From Rutidosis leptorrhynchoides (Eukaryota; Streptophyta; Magnoliopsida; Asterales; Asteraceae), in contig NC_092342.1 of assembly GCF_046630445.1 (NCBI RefSeq), forward strand, positions 86,710,001 through 86,774,000: DNA of 64,000 bases, in the 5' to 3' direction. A program made the position numbers and the translations under genes. Each line of letters starts with the position of its first letter. Position 1 is the first letter of the stretch. This document shows positions 1 to 13,906 of this stretch, in pieces. Under the pieces are notes generated by a model. That model ran no database searches. It saw nothing but the letters and a program-made list of their open reading frames with translations, and had not been told where the DNA came from.

Positions 1-802
1 AAGTTAAAATTTGGTCTGAAATTTCTGGGTCGTCACACCCGTTAGCTTTCATCACTCGTATCAAGGTAAGTTTCATAGCCCCACTTTACATGTTTACAAA
101 TGTTTTATAATTGGGGTGAGAACACATGCTTCTTAACATTTTACGCATGGACACAAGTACTATTACTTTATTCTTATGCATGAGTTGTTCGTTCCGTAAT
201 CCACACAAATCCCCTAATTCAATATCGTTAGTTATGGACTTAAGCGTTAATTATTGTGAATAGCTATTCGGGGTTGACACCTTCACCCGGGTTAGTCAGC
301 TGCTAACTTGACCGCCGGTCAAACAGGTGCATAATAATTTGATCCTATAAGACTCTGGATTACAAGTGTTACACATGGGGTAAAGGTACAACATTAAGCT
401 TCGATATTGGGTGCTCAGGGTATTTAAGAATGTTGTTTTTATAACTGTTTTAATTATACAAATCTTGTGGTCCACAATACTATCGATAAAACAAACCTAC
501 GAACTCACCAACTTTATGTTGACATTTAAGCATGTGTTTCTAAGGTCCTTAAGTGGTTGCATAGCTTCAAGTCCCGTTCAGGATCATTGGTCGCATATTT
601 TGAAAACTTCTGTTGTCGCTTATTATGTATCATTATTGAAAACCCTCATTGTCGTTATGATTGTACTTTTGGGTTGTATCAACAAACTATGTAGGCGGTT
701 TCTGAATAAAAAAATTTAAAACGTCTCATTTAGAGGTCGTTCATATAACTGGGACACGCCAAATGACACCAAGTCTTATGTGCTAAGACGAGGGGCGTCA
801 CA
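1..802 (+). repeat. Truncated LTR remnant, Tekay-like
   Basis: The stretch reads like the 3' part of a Gypsy LTR distantly related to the LTRs at 1,039-4,469 and 32,067-35,651. Shared blocks in the same order include a 'cccactttac...tgagaacacatgc' block near 80-130, 'gaactcaccaacttta' near 500, 'gcatgtgttt' near 530 and 'gtctcatttagaggtc' near 723. It stops near 802 at a CA. The 5' end lies outside the window, so solo LTR versus full element cannot be decided. The short frame at 411-719 has no recognisable domain and is not called. Confidence 0.5.
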
Positions 803-1033
803 AATGTAAAGTAATTCACTATAAGTAACATTCACAAAAATATAAAATTGATTAGAGGTGGCAAGAGAAACCAAGATTCATGTTCCCCTTCATATTATAG
901 ATGTGATTTTATGTTGCACCCTTTTGTCATTTTTGTTATGCCAAATGAATGATTTGGATTCTGAAAGATAAAAACTGTTATTTTATAAGGTATATAAATG
1001 CGTAAACAATCGATAGACCCACAGTCAGTGACT
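803..1033. other. Short unique-looking flank, no gene seen
   Basis: AT-rich DNA between the LTR remnant and the target duplication of the large Gypsy element. No ORF, RNA gene or repeat was recognised. It is the original left flank of the Gypsy insertion and should be contiguous in an empty site with the DNA starting at 35,657. Confidence 0.4.
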
Positions 1034-1038
1034 AAAGA
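1034..1038. repeat. Target-site duplication AAAGA, left copy
   Basis: AAAGA directly precedes the TG of the left LTR and recurs at 35,652-35,656 directly after the CA of the right LTR. A 5-bp duplication is what Ty3/Gypsy integrases make. Confidence 0.9.
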
Positions 1039-1225
1039 TGTAGTGACCTGAACTTTTCCATGTTTATATATATTAAATGAAATTGATATTTACATGATTA
1101 AATATTTCCAACATATTAAGCAATCAAACTTGTTAAGACTTGATTAATTGAAATGAGTTTGTGTAGTCAATTGATCACCCAAGTTGACCGGCAATTCACG
1201 AAAGTTTAAACTTATAACAACTACA

Positions 1226-1227
<2 letters not shown>

Positions 1228-1306
<79 letters not shown>
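1228..1306. repeat. (AT)n microsatellite in the 5' LTR
   Basis: Uninterrupted AT dinucleotides of about 79 bp. The matching array in the 3' LTR is at 32,271-32,339. Confidence 0.95.
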
Positions 1307-1310
<4 letters not shown>

Positions 1311-1612
1311 ACATGAGAATTATCATAGGTAAGTATCACACTAAGTATATTAACAATGAGTTATATACATAAAAATGAGACTATTGAATTAAAAAACTCG
1401 AAACGATATATATAACGATTATCGTTATAACAACGTCTTACTAAATACATATGAATCATATTAAGATATTGATACACTATGTTTAACATGATAAAATGAT
1501 AATTAAATATATCATTAAGTGTGTTAACAATGAACTACATATGTAAAACAAGACTACTAACTTACGAGTTTCGAAACGAGTAATATATGTAACGATTATC
1601 GTTGTAACGACA

Positions 1613-1617
<5 letters not shown>

Positions 1618-1699
<82 letters not shown>
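1618..1699. repeat. Second (AT)n microsatellite in the 5' LTR
   Basis: About 82 bp of pure TA. The array at the same relative place in the 3' LTR, 32,657-32,758, is about 20 bp longer. Confidence 0.95.
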
Positions 1700-1702
<3 letters not shown>

Positions 1703-4470
1703 ATTAAGATATATTCATACACCATGTTATCATGATAATATGATAATTTAACATCTCATTAGATATAATAAACAATGGGTTAACTACATTAAATGAGATC
1801 GTTAACTTAAAAGTTTCAAGACAACACTTACATGTAACGACTAACGGTGACTTAACGACTCAGTTAAAATGTATATACATGTAGTGTATTAAGTTATATT
1901 AATACACTTTTGAAAGACTTCAAGACATATATCAAAACACTCATACTTAACAAAAATGCTTACAATTACATTCTCATTCATTTTCATCAACAATTCTACT
2001 CATATTCATTCAGTCTTCGTACTCGTATTATACCCAGCTTCTAGACGTACTTACTATGGGTATATACCAATAGGAACTAGCATGAGATTCCACTCTTGAT
2101 TATGTCTTGCATGACTAAATAAGTTTAACTTCTACCATGAACTAGTCAACTAACAAGAACTCCTTTTAACCCCACTCACCACTCACCATTCACTTCATTT
2201 CATTTCCATTTTCCTTTATAATTCTCTCTCAACACAAACATACACCTATGAACGAATTTTTCCAGTAACCAAATCATCATTTTCATCAAAAACTACTTCA
2301 AGAATCAAGCTATAATCATCATAGGAAGAACACTTCAAGAACACTTCGAAAATTCTTTCAAGTTTGCAAGTATACTTCCAAGCTTTCTAATTCATTCCAA
2401 GTAATTATCTAAGATCAAGAAACCTTTGTTATTTACAGTAGATTATCTTTATTATTCAAGGTAAAACTCATATCTAAACTTTGATTCAAATTCTATAACT
2501 ATAACTATCTTAATTCGAGTAGAAATCTTACTTGAACTTGTTTTCGTGTCATGATTCTACTTCAAGAACTTTCAAGCCATCCAAGGATCCTTTGAAGCTA
2601 GATCATTTCTTGTCACTTCCAGTAGGTTTGCCTACTAAACTTGAGGTAGTAATGATGTTCATAACATCATTCAATTAATATATATATAACTATCTTATTC
2701 GAAGATTTAAACTTGTAATCACTAGAACATAGTTTAGTTAATTCTAAACTTGTTCGCAAACAAAGTTAATCCTTCTAACTTAACTTTTAAAATCAACTAA
2801 ACACATGTTCTATATCTATATGATAAACTTTGATTTAAAAGCTATACTTCTGGGAAAATGATTTTTCTTATGAACATGAAACTATATACAAAAATCATGG
2901 TTAAACTCAAAGTGGAAGTATGTTTTTCAAAATGGTCATCAAGACGTCGTTCTTTCGACTGAAATGACTACCTCTACAAAAACGACTTGTAACTTGTATT
3001 TATGACTATAAACTTATACTTTTTCTATTTAATTTCATAAATTTCAGTTCATTATGAAACCATAGCAACTTGAATCACTCAAAACGGATTTAAAACGAAG
3101 GAAGTTACGGGTAAAACAAGATTGGATAATTTTGCTTGTTGTAGCTACGTGAAATTTGTAAAAAATCTATACAAATCATAACTTAACTAACTTATATTGT
3201 ATTACACATGTATTCTAACATATATTATGTAATCTTGGGATACCATAGACACGTATACAATGTTTTGACATATCATATCGACCCATCTATATAATATATT
3301 TCGGAACAACCATAGACACTCTATATGCAGTAATGCTTGAGTTAGCTATACAGGGTTGAGGTTGATTCCAAAATAATATATATATTTTGAGTTGTGATCT
3401 AGCCTGAGACTTGTATACCCTGGGTCGTGGATTGATTCGAGATAATATATATTGATTTATTTCTATACATCTAATTGTGGACAACTAGTTGTAGATTACT
3501 AACGTTGGACTGTTAACTTAACAAACTTAAATCATTAAAACGTAATAAAAATGTTGTGAATATATTCGATCATACTTTGATATATATGTACATATTTGTT
3601 ATAGGTTCGTGAATCGACCAGTGGCCAAGTCTTATTTTCCAACAAAGTGAAAATACGTGAAAGTGAGTTATAGTCCCACTTTTGAAATATTTTATTTTTG
3701 GGATGAGAATACATGCAGTTTTATAAATGTTTTACAAAATAGACACAAGTGATCGAAATTACATTCTATGTTGAATTATCGAACCGAATATGCCCCTTTT
3801 TAGCTTGGTAGCCTAAGAATTGGTGTTTATGATAATTGCCACCAATTGACGCGAATCCTAAAGATAGATCTATTTGGCCCAACAAGCCTCATCCGAGTTC
3901 CGGATGCTTTAGTACTTCGATTTATCATATCCGATGTGAGTCCCGGAATGATGGGGATATTCTATATGCATCTTGTTAATGTCGGTTACCAGGTGTTCAT
4001 CATATGAATGATTTTTATGCAGATTGCATGTTATTGAGAAATAGAAATGGAAATCTTGTGGTCTATTATTACGATTTGATAAATATATAGGCTAAACCTA
4101 TAACTCACCAACATTTTTTGTTGACTTTTAAAGCATGTTTATTCTCAGGTGATTATTAAGAGCTTTCGCTGTTGCATGCTAATTTATGGACAAGAGTTGG
4201 AGTCAACATGCTTGTATAATATTGTTTAAAAACTGCATTCGAAGACATATATTGTTGTGTAATATTATTGTAAACCATTATGTAATGGTCGTGTGAAAAC
4301 GCTATATTTTAGATTATCATTATTTGATAATTGTCGTAATATTTTAAAGGTTATGGTTTGTTTTAAAATCGAATGCAGTCTTTGAAAAACGTCTCATATA
4401 GAGGTCAAAACCTCGCAACAAAATCAATTAATATGGAACGTTTATAATCAATATGAACGGGAAATTTCAG

Positions 4471-4486
4471 TTGGTATCAGAGCGTT
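4471..4486 (+). promoter_or_regulatory. Primer-binding site, Met-tRNA type
   Basis: TTGGTATCAGAGCGTT lies two bases inside the 5' LTR. TGGTATCAGAGC is the usual plant primer site complementary to the 3' end of initiator Met tRNA, where minus-strand DNA synthesis starts. Confidence 0.85.
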
Positions 4487-4677
4487 GATTTTAGAGAACC
4501 AGAATTTGCATTAGTGTGTCTTACTGAGTTTGTTAGGGTGCATTAGTGAGTCTGAACTTCGACCGTGTTTTCTTTAAAAATGATTGCTTAACACTTTTTG
4601 TTGGAAACTACATATTACTAACATGTACATATTATGTGATATATTAATCTCTTAACGTGTTTGATATTATGTGATAG

Positions 4678-5266
4678 ATGTCTACCTCTAGTACAAATCC
4701 CATCGACTCACCTAATAATAATGAAGAGTCGAATATATTTTGGGAAGATTCACAAATTCCTGAAGAGGAACCGGAAGAGGAGGAACCAGAAGAGGAGGAA
4801 CCGGAAGAGGAGGAACCGGAAGAAGAGGAACCGGAAGAAGAAGAGGTTCTGGAGGAATAAATATTAATACCTACAGTAAAACGATTAAATAAATCCTCAA
4901 CCAATGGACCAAAGTTAAAAATGGTCAATGGTGTTTCCGCCAAGGAAGCAAAATATTGGGAAAATTACCACTTTTCTGATGAATCGGACCCCGACGAGGA
5001 TTCCGATGATGTTATAGAAATTACACCAACTCAATTTAATAAGGCAAAAGAGAATAATAAGGGTAAGGGCATCAAAATAGAGAAACCTGATTCCGACCCT
5101 GATGAACTTTATGTGTATCGTAAACGCCCGTATTTCTTAGATTTTAACAATAATCCGGGAACATCTAGGCCACCAGGTTTTTCTAAACCATTTGTGAAAA
5201 TGACGGCTCGTATTAGAGGATCACCATGTATCCCTAGGAAATTAGCCAAACGAACCAAGTCCGAAG
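4678..5266 (+). pseudogene. Acidic leader ORF of the Tekay-like element, broken
   Basis: The frame opens at ATG 4,678 and continues in one frame to 5,266, where the Copia element interrupts it. One nonsense codon (TAA, 4,858-4,860) splits it. The first part carries five tandem 15-bp units (4,765-4,839), each coding Glu-Glu-Pro-Glu-Glu. The second part has Asp/Glu-rich stretches (SDESDPDEDSDD; PDSDPDEL) and basic patches near the end (KRTKSE). No catalytic motif, membrane segment or known domain was recognised. It lies between the primer site and gag, where chromoviruses normally have only an untranslated leader, and just upstream of the F-box-like ORF. It may be an accessory protein, or low-complexity coding DNA carried with the F-box segment. 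The native end is lost, because the Copia tandem is truncated on its right side. Confidence 0.5.
4765..4839 (+). repeat. 15-bp tandem repeat, five units
   Basis: Five consecutive copies of gaggaaccggaagag with one or two substitutions. All keep the reading frame and code the acidic EEPEE unit. Confidence 0.9.
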
Positions 5267-5430
5267 TGATGGAATTTAACAAGTTTCATTAACAACATGT
5301 TCTTATAGTTAACTTAATCATTAAACCAATTTAATGTAGTTAAAACAAGCAAAAGCAATATGTAAAGTTCATGTTAACATGTTAAGCTATTAAGTTAAAT
5401 TCCATATTAATATCAAGTCATGGATAAATA

Positions 5431-5472
<42 letters not shown>

Positions 5473-6399
5473 GAAGGAAGATGTATTACCTCCTCAAGTT
5501 AATTGAGGGTGAGTTTGAAGAACAAGAAGATGAACAATGTGTGTAAAAGCCCAAGCTTTTGATGCACCAACACCACCCTTAAGTTTGTTAAGATTAACAC
5601 ACCTAAACACTTATAAAACCAAGCTAGAAACCTCTTCTATTTGCTGTGAAAATTCAGCCAGCAAGAAGTTGAAAGATGATGAGAATGTAAGCCTCAAAAT
5701 GATGAAACCTCAAGAGATAATACCTCAAACTTGATCCCAACACCTAATACTATGGTTAGGATTTATTCACACTTGAAGATAAGCTTTCAAACAAACCCAA
5801 GAACTCCCTCTTCTCACCAAAACTTTAGGCCAGAAACTCAGCAGAAAAGAAAGAGAGTGTTTTTGTTTATCTATTGATGTTTGAATGCATGTATGTCTTG
5901 TATTACTTGAGTCAAAACATTGGTAAACATGTTAAGCATGTACCTAAGGAGTTGTGTTATCTTAAAAGTGACAAAACAAAGCATGGGTTGTCTCCTTGGA
6001 GACCCCAAAATCTGCCCCATATTAATTATATAACAAGGTTTATATTTTATAAAACTTGTTATAAAATACCTTGTAATTATATAAAACTTGTTATATAAAG
6101 TATGCATTTGTTAAGTCACTTATTTTATAAACCAATTTTATAAAATATAACACAACATAATTATTTAAACATATAAATAATTAAATACAAATTATCCAAA
6201 TAATTTATTTCAAGTAATAACATTTCAGAAAACCGATTTTCTAAAGTTCAAGTGTCGCGTATTTATTTAACGATCCAGTCGTTAAGATTAAATACATATA
6301 AAGTGTTGGTAAGCTTGTTATTGGGTATGACCCAACTTGAATCATAACACATTAGCCACATTAATTTAATATGTCTCTTGGGCATATGAAATACCTTCA
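5267..6399 (-). repeat. 3' LTR of Copia A
   Basis: Plus-strand reading begins TGATGGAATTTAAC and ends ACCTTCA, next to the pyrimidine-rich tract ATCTCCCACTTGCAC (the purine tract on the coding strand). It aligns with 12,594-13,906 at roughly 2 percent difference by eye, apart from the TA array. Short frames in it (for example 5,537-5,734) recur in the other LTR but look non-coding. Confidence 0.85.
5433..5469. repeat. Short (TA)n array in the Copia A 3' LTR
   Basis: About 37 bp of TA. The same position in the other LTR has grown to about 220 bp. Confidence 0.9.
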
Positions 6400-7168
6400 A
6401 TCTCCCACTTGCACGAGAAACATAAGAAATTAATGCAAGTGATGGATACCACCTAACGACCGTCCATCACCCCCAATATGTTATGACTTTGTGCCATTCA
6501 ATAACATCATCCCTTTCGAGTTCCCATCTCGAATATGAATAGGTGAATCTTTCATCACATCCTTTCGTCCTAGATGTCATGTTAAATCCAAGAGATACAG
6601 AGTGATCACTCTCTTTTAGATTTAACTTTATCAGGCCTTAGACATCTGACTCTCAACGAATAAGAGGGACAAATTCCATCTTGACTACATACGTCCTAAA
6701 TATATACTTTGTATTATACCTGAGCTCTTCCTTATGAACTACCATATTTCAGAATAGCGAAGGAAAGAATCAAGGTACAATACTTGGTAAATATCCGAAC
6801 CCAATATGTATCTCAGGTCAGAGGATACAATGATATTCGCCTTTACTAAAGATTACATGTGATCAACCACAAATGCTCCATTTAGTAAGTCTTGAGAGCG
6901 GGTCTTCCAATATTTATGTCCCACAAATATCTATGAACCTTGGTTGCAACCTTGCCCCACATTCATCCCGTGAATGTATACCAATCCAAGTTCATAATAG
7001 TCAAAACCTCACACTTGTTCCCACAAATGTTATCGACTACGAAATTTAGAATAATTACTTATTCATGAATAAAATATGCAAAATAGGAACATGACTCAAA
7101 ATAAATTAATACCATAATTATATTAATGAGTTTAAACAATTTCGTTCCGTTACAATACTTAAAACAAA
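6400..7168 (-). other. Copia A 3' untranslated region with purine tract and conserved hairpin
   Basis: About 770 bp between the pol stop and the 3' LTR with no ORF. The purine tract on the minus strand (AAGTGGGAGAT) abuts the LTR. A nested inverted repeat lies at 6,572-6,647: AGATGTC with GACATCT, GTTAAATC with GATTTAAC, and the 14-bp palindrome AGAGTGATCACTCT at 6,599-6,612. The whole region is conserved in the second unit (13,907-14,675) and in Copia C (46,675-47,433). Confidence 0.7.
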
Positions 7169-10100
7169 TCATGACCAATCACTAGAATATCGAAGCCCTA
7201 ATGCACAAACATGTCCTGCATGTTTTGCTCCATGTAAGAGCTTCGTGAGAGGATCCGCTATATTAAGATCTATGTGAACTTTGCGAATACATATCTTTCC
7301 CTTTTCAACTTCATCCCGTATGTAGTTGAATCTCCGCTCAATGTGACGGGTCTTTTGGTGAGCACGAGGTTCCTTGATTTGAGCAATCGCACCCTCGTTG
7401 TCACAAAAGATCTCAAGAGGGTCCTGAATGGAAGGGACTACTCCTAAGTCGTCGATGAATTTCTTCATCCATGCAGCTTCCTGAGCTGCCAATGAGGCAG
7501 CAATGTACTCCGAATCTGTAGTGGATAATGCAACAACATCCTGTTTTGAACTCTTCCAAGAGACCGCACCTCCATTTAACGTGAAGACATAACCGGATTG
7601 TGATCGAGAATCATCTCGATCAGTTTAGAAACTCGCTTCCACGTAACCTTTTACAGCGAGTTCCTCCTCACCAGACCCATATATTAGAAACATATCCTTA
7701 GTCCTCCTAAGGTATTTCAATATACTTTTGACAGCAATCCAATGACTGTTTCCTGGGTTATTCTGGTATCTACTTGTCAGGCTTAGAGCGCATGACACAT
7801 CCGGTCTTGTGCATATCATTGCTTACATGATTGACCCAATGGCAGATGCATATGGGACTTTCTTCATTCTCTCATATTCATCTTTCGTGGTGGGGCACTG
7901 AGATGAACTGAGAAGTGTTCCCTTTTGAATAGGTACCAAACCTTTCTTAGAGTTCTCCATCTTGAACCTTTTCAAGATCTTTTCAATGTATGAACTTTGA
8001 TTCAAACCTATCAGTTTCTTGTATCTATCCCTGTAGATCCCAATCCCCAATGTATTGTGCTTCTCCAAGATCCTTAATGGAGAAGTGTTTACTTAACCAA
8101 GTTTTAACTCCTTGCATTGCCGGAATATCGTTCCCAAATAATAATATATCATCCACATATAACACAAGGAACATGATAGTGCTCCCACTAGCTTTCTTGT
8201 ATACACAAGCTTCATCACCATTTTTAATGAAGCCAAATGTCTTGGCCTCCTCATTAAAATGATGATTCCACATTCTAGATGCTTGTTTCAATCCGTAGAT
8301 TGACTTCTTTAACTTGCATACCTTTTTAGGATATTTCGGATAAACAAAACCTTCAGGCTGAACCATATAGACATCTTCCTCAAGATGTCCATTTAGGAAA
8401 GCGGTCTTGATATCCATTTGCCATATTTCATAATCATAATGAGCAGCAATGGCAAGTAATATCCTAATAGACTTTAGCATTGCCACAGGCGAAAAGTTTC
8501 ATCATAGTCAACCCCTTGAGTTTGAGTGAAACCTTTTGCTACAAGTCTAGCTTTATATGTATCCAAGTTTTCATGTATGTCGGTTTTCATTTTGAAAAGC
8601 CATTTACAATCAACTAGCCTTGAGCCAGTAGGTTGTACAACAAGTTCCCAAACTTGGTTGTCATATATGGATTGCATCTCAGCGTTCATGGCTTCCTGCC
8701 ATTTATCTTTATCAATCCCTGATAAAGAATCTTGGTAGTTTGTAGGTTCATCCAAATCAACCACATAGCAACCATCCATGAGAAACCCATATCTCTCAGG
8801 AGGATTACTAATCCTACCAGATCTACGAACGTCATGTATACTTTGATCATCCATTTGATCATTCTCAACATTTTCATGTTGAGTGCTAGTACCAACCAAT
8901 TGTGTATCATCTACTTGATCTTGAACCTCTTCAAGATCTATCCTCCTTTCACTATTACCTTCCATTAGGAACTTAGTTTCAAGGATTTCCGCCTTCCAAA
9001 CAACAAATACATTCTGCTCGGATGGATCATAGAAATAATATCCCATATCATCCTTTGGATATCCTATGAAGATACACTTCGTGGATCGAGCATTCAACTT
9101 ATTAGGGACATAACGCTTAGGATAAGCTTCACATCCCCATACCTTTAAGTATGATAGAGATGGAGGTTTTCCAAACCACATCTCATGAGGAGTTCGTTCC
9201 ATTTTCTTGGTTGGGGCCATATTTAAAATACGAGCTGCGGAGCATAGACAATAACCCCAAAATGATAGAGGTAACGAGCTTCTAGCTATCATAGATTTAA
9301 CCATATCCATTAGGGTTCGGTTCCTCCTTTCGGAAACTCCATTAAGTTGGGGTGTTCCAGGAGGAGTGAGTTGCGAGATAATTCCACAATTTTTAAGATG
9401 ATCTTGGAAAGCATCGCTTAGGTATTCACCTCCTCTATTGGTACAAAGTACCTTGATTGTCTTATTGAGTTGATTTTGTACTTCGTTTTGATATTCCTTG
9501 AATGCTTCAAAAGTTTTGTCTTTATGTCTTAACAAGTAGACATATCCGAAATGACTGAAGTCATCTATGAAAGTAACGAAGTATCTTTCACCTTTCCTAG
9601 TCATGGGCTTAAAGGGTCCACATACATCCGAATGTATTAATCCCAATAAGTCTTTAGCCCTTTCATAGGTCCCTTTGAAAGGTGCTTTAGTCATTTTGCC
9701 TTGTAAACAAGATTCACATACATCAAACAAGTCTAGTTCATTTGATTTCAAAAGGCCATTCTTTTGAAGTGTATGCATTCGATTCTTGTTTATGTGACCA
9801 AGGCGACAATGCCATAAGTAGGAATCACTCAAATCCCTTTTGAGTTTCTTGGTGTTTGCATGGTATATTGAGCTATTGTATGATGTGTCATCATGAACCA
9901 ATTCATAAATACCATTCGAAGGCGAAGCCTTAAAATAGAACACATTATCTAAAGAAACATGGATATCATCATTAATGAAATTAAGATTAAAACCATATTG
10001 TTTCAAACGGGATACAGAAATAATGTTTCGAGATAAATCGGGTGCATACAAAATATTTTTCAAAATAAGCTCCAAACCACTTGGTAGCTTTAAAACAAAG

Positions 10101-11200
10101 TCTCCTTGAGCTTTTTTTTGCACCCTTGCTCCATTTCCCATGAAGAGACTTGTTGTTCCCGCATCTTGATCACTTCTTTTGAACCCCTGCAAAGAATTGC
10201 AAATATGAGTTCCACATCCTGTGTCTAATACCCATGTATTAGAAGAAGTAATACTAAGCTCAATGTATACCATATATACATTACCCGAGGTTTGCCCTGC
10301 ATCCCTCTTTTCTTTCAACTCCTTTAGGTAGACCGGGCAGTTGCGTTTCCAGTGACCCATTTCACCGCAACCAAAGCACGGATCTTCCTTGGGGTTAGCC
10401 TTTCCGGTAACCTTTTGCTTCTTGTTGTTGTTGGTTGGGGTAACCATCTTCCCTTTTCCCTTGCCCTTGCCTTGGTAGGCGGGTCCTTTCCTCTTAGCCG
10501 CCTTCGGCTTAGAAGTGTTATTGTTTTTGGACCCGCCTTCATTGATCATAAACATGGGTGAAGCCCTTTTACCCATGCTCGCTTCGGCCGTCTTAAGCAT
10601 GGCATGTAATTCGCCAATGCTCTTATCCCAACCATTCATATTGTAATTTATTACAAATGTGTCAAACCTTTTTGACAATGAGTTGAGAATAAGGTCCGTG
10701 ACTAATTCATTAGACACGTTTCAATTTAGACAGTTTGCTCGATCAATTAGGCTTTTCATCTTAAGGACATAAGATGAAACAGATTGGGAGTCGTCCATCC
10801 GACATGCATGAAGCGCTCGAACCGTTTCAAAGCGCTCGACACGAGCTTGTTGAAGGAACATCTCCTTCAACTGTGTGATCATGTCATATGCACTATGATG
10901 CTCGAAGTCCTTTTGGAGTTCGGGTATCATAGTCCCAAGCATGAGGCAAGAAACTTGCAACGAATCGGTGCAATATTTCTCCCAATAGGCCATGCCTTCC
11001 GTATCATCCTCGTTCGGTTGATCGGGAATGGGGTCTTCCAACACATACGCCCTATCCTCTAGTTTGAGGACAATTCTTAGATTGCGACACCAATCCATGA
11101 AGTTCGTATGGTTGAGTTTTTCCTTTTCGAGGATTGACCTTAACGATAGGTTGTTAAAGTTTATTGGTGCGTTTGGAATGTTGTTGTTATTGGCGGCCAT
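7169..11200 (-). pseudogene. Copia A gag-pol, broken
   Basis: Starts at ATG 11,200 (MAANNNN) and ends at 7,169. Domains in order: gag; a CCHC knuckle CFGCGEMGHWKRNC near 10,360; protease with the DTG triad (WVLDTGCGTH) near 10,220; the pre-integrase HCRLGH region near 9,810; integrase core; RT with YVDD near 8,150; RNase H to the end. Lesions seen against the second copy and the family: in-frame TGA at 10,721-10,723, one base lost near 8,493, two bases lost near 8,053, TAA at 7,820-7,822 and TAA at 7,622-7,624. The second catalytic Asp of the integrase DDE triad reads Asn (CTNRGGEY, where the family has SDRGGEY). The copy cannot make a working polyprotein. Confidence 0.85.
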
Positions 11201-12575
11201 CTACAAAATTTAACAAAGTTGTTTAAGTATCAATTTTAGTTTAACAATCAATACCCTTTTTAAATCCAATTGATATATTAAATTTTAGAATCCAACGGTA
11301 AACCAAATTTCGGTTAGGTGATCTTTATCCCGTCATTTGATTTAGCTAGGTAGTCATTATATGACAATTGCAATCCTTTTGCAATTTCTAAGTTATGGGA
11401 TCATGCAATCCTTTTGCATGACACATTTATCCCATCAACGCCTATTTGTTCCTCATGCTTCGGTGACCCTAAGTTCATGATTGCCAAATCAAGTCGTCCT
11501 ACTTGTGTAAACGTGTAAATTTAACATACAAGTGGTTAGGTGACCTTTATCCCACAAGTGTACGAAATTCACCTTAATCACATTAGTTTGCTCATAATGG
11601 TTAGGTGACCTTTATCCCATTATGAGTTCCCTAATATTTTTAAGTGTCACACAAAAGGATGGCGTTAAACTTGTTTACCTTGTTAATAAGGGATTTTAAG
11701 TTTTCATTAATATCTAGTTTAAGAAAACTTTTATACCATTCACTAACATACATTTGGTGTATGGTTTATTTGAAAATCCATTTTCATGTTATGTAATAAA
11801 GCCAATTTCATTACATTGATATAAACCATTTTATATTAGTTTTAATAACCAATTATTATAATCCTTTTAGCCATTTTCAATTTAACCATTTAAATTGTCG
11901 TTTTGCATGTCGTTAATTATGTTTAATTTAACCAATTAAATTGTCATTTTGCTTGTTGTTAACTTGTGATATACATGTAGCAACCAAACATACAAACACA
12001 ATAAACAACCATGCATGCAAAACAAATATGTTCACAATCAAGTCAATTTGGTGGACATTTGTTTAGCCGAAAACAAATGTCACCGGTTAAGGGGTAATAA
12101 CATAAAGTAGGAGATTTTAAATCTCCCACTTAATCTTGCATCCAAATGCTTCTTCTTGTGTTCTTCATGTCTTCATAATCTTCATCATTTTACAAAATAT
12201 ATCCTAATACATTTTGTCTAAAAAAATGAAATTACAACCTAATCTATTTTACATACCAAATATAAAATAAATTACATAACCAAAATAATATTATTACAAA
12301 CCAATTGAATAAATATTATTACAAACCAAATGAATAAATAAATAATCATCAAACATACAACCAAACATAAGGCCAAGGCTTAGATTGTGAACATCATCAT
12401 ACAACCAAATATGAACCAAATAGAAGAGCCCAAAACCCACTTTTAGAACTCCTATAATTCAGCCAAAATACATACCCACCCAAACCCGACAATTTTTGTA
12501 TTCCATTTTCATGCATGTACTTGGAATGCAAATATAGTGGGTTTAAAGACAATATAAGAAGTATAATCCATAGAC
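11201..12575 (-). other. Copia A leader with repeated stem-loops
   Basis: Untranslated DNA between primer site and gag, about 1.4 kb. Between 11,300 and 11,630 the block GGTTAGGTGACCTTTATCCC occurs three times (first copy with one change), and CAATCCTTTTGCA occurs twice. Most copies are bracketed by inverted repeats of different sequence, for example CTCATAATGG (11,591-11,600) with CCATTATGAG (11,617-11,626) and TCATGCAA (11,401-11,408) with TTGCATGA (11,414-11,421). From about 11,640 to 12,575 I see only AT-rich DNA. Confidence 0.6.
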
Positions 12576-12593
12576 CTCGGCTCTAGATACCAT
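12576..12593 (-). promoter_or_regulatory. Copia A primer-binding site
   Basis: On the minus strand ATGGTATCTAGAGCCGAG follows directly after the LTR terminus. It resembles the Met-tRNA primer site TGGTATCAGAGC with one substitution. Confidence 0.75.

Positions 12594-13906
<1,313 letters not shown>

Larger units (their letters stand above)
1039..4469 (+). repeat. 5' LTR of the Tekay-like element
   Basis: Starts TGTAGTG after AAAGA and ends TTTCA one base before the primer site. It aligns along its whole length with 32,067-35,651. It is 3,431 bp against 3,585 bp because it lacks about 113 bp present at 33,891-34,003 of the 3' copy and has different TA-array lengths (1,228-1,306 and 1,618-1,699). 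No convincing TATA box could be chosen in such AT-rich DNA. Confidence 0.9.

Noticed and set aside
4661..4943. Basic and Ser-rich frames overlapping the acidic ORF
   Set aside because: They are alternative-frame readings of the 15-bp tandem repeat; the acidic frame is the one that stays open across and beyond it.
5537..6107. Short frames repeated at 13,044-13,614 as conserved small genes
   Set aside because: They repeat because both stretches are LTRs of the same Copia element. Frames occur on both strands and have no domain.
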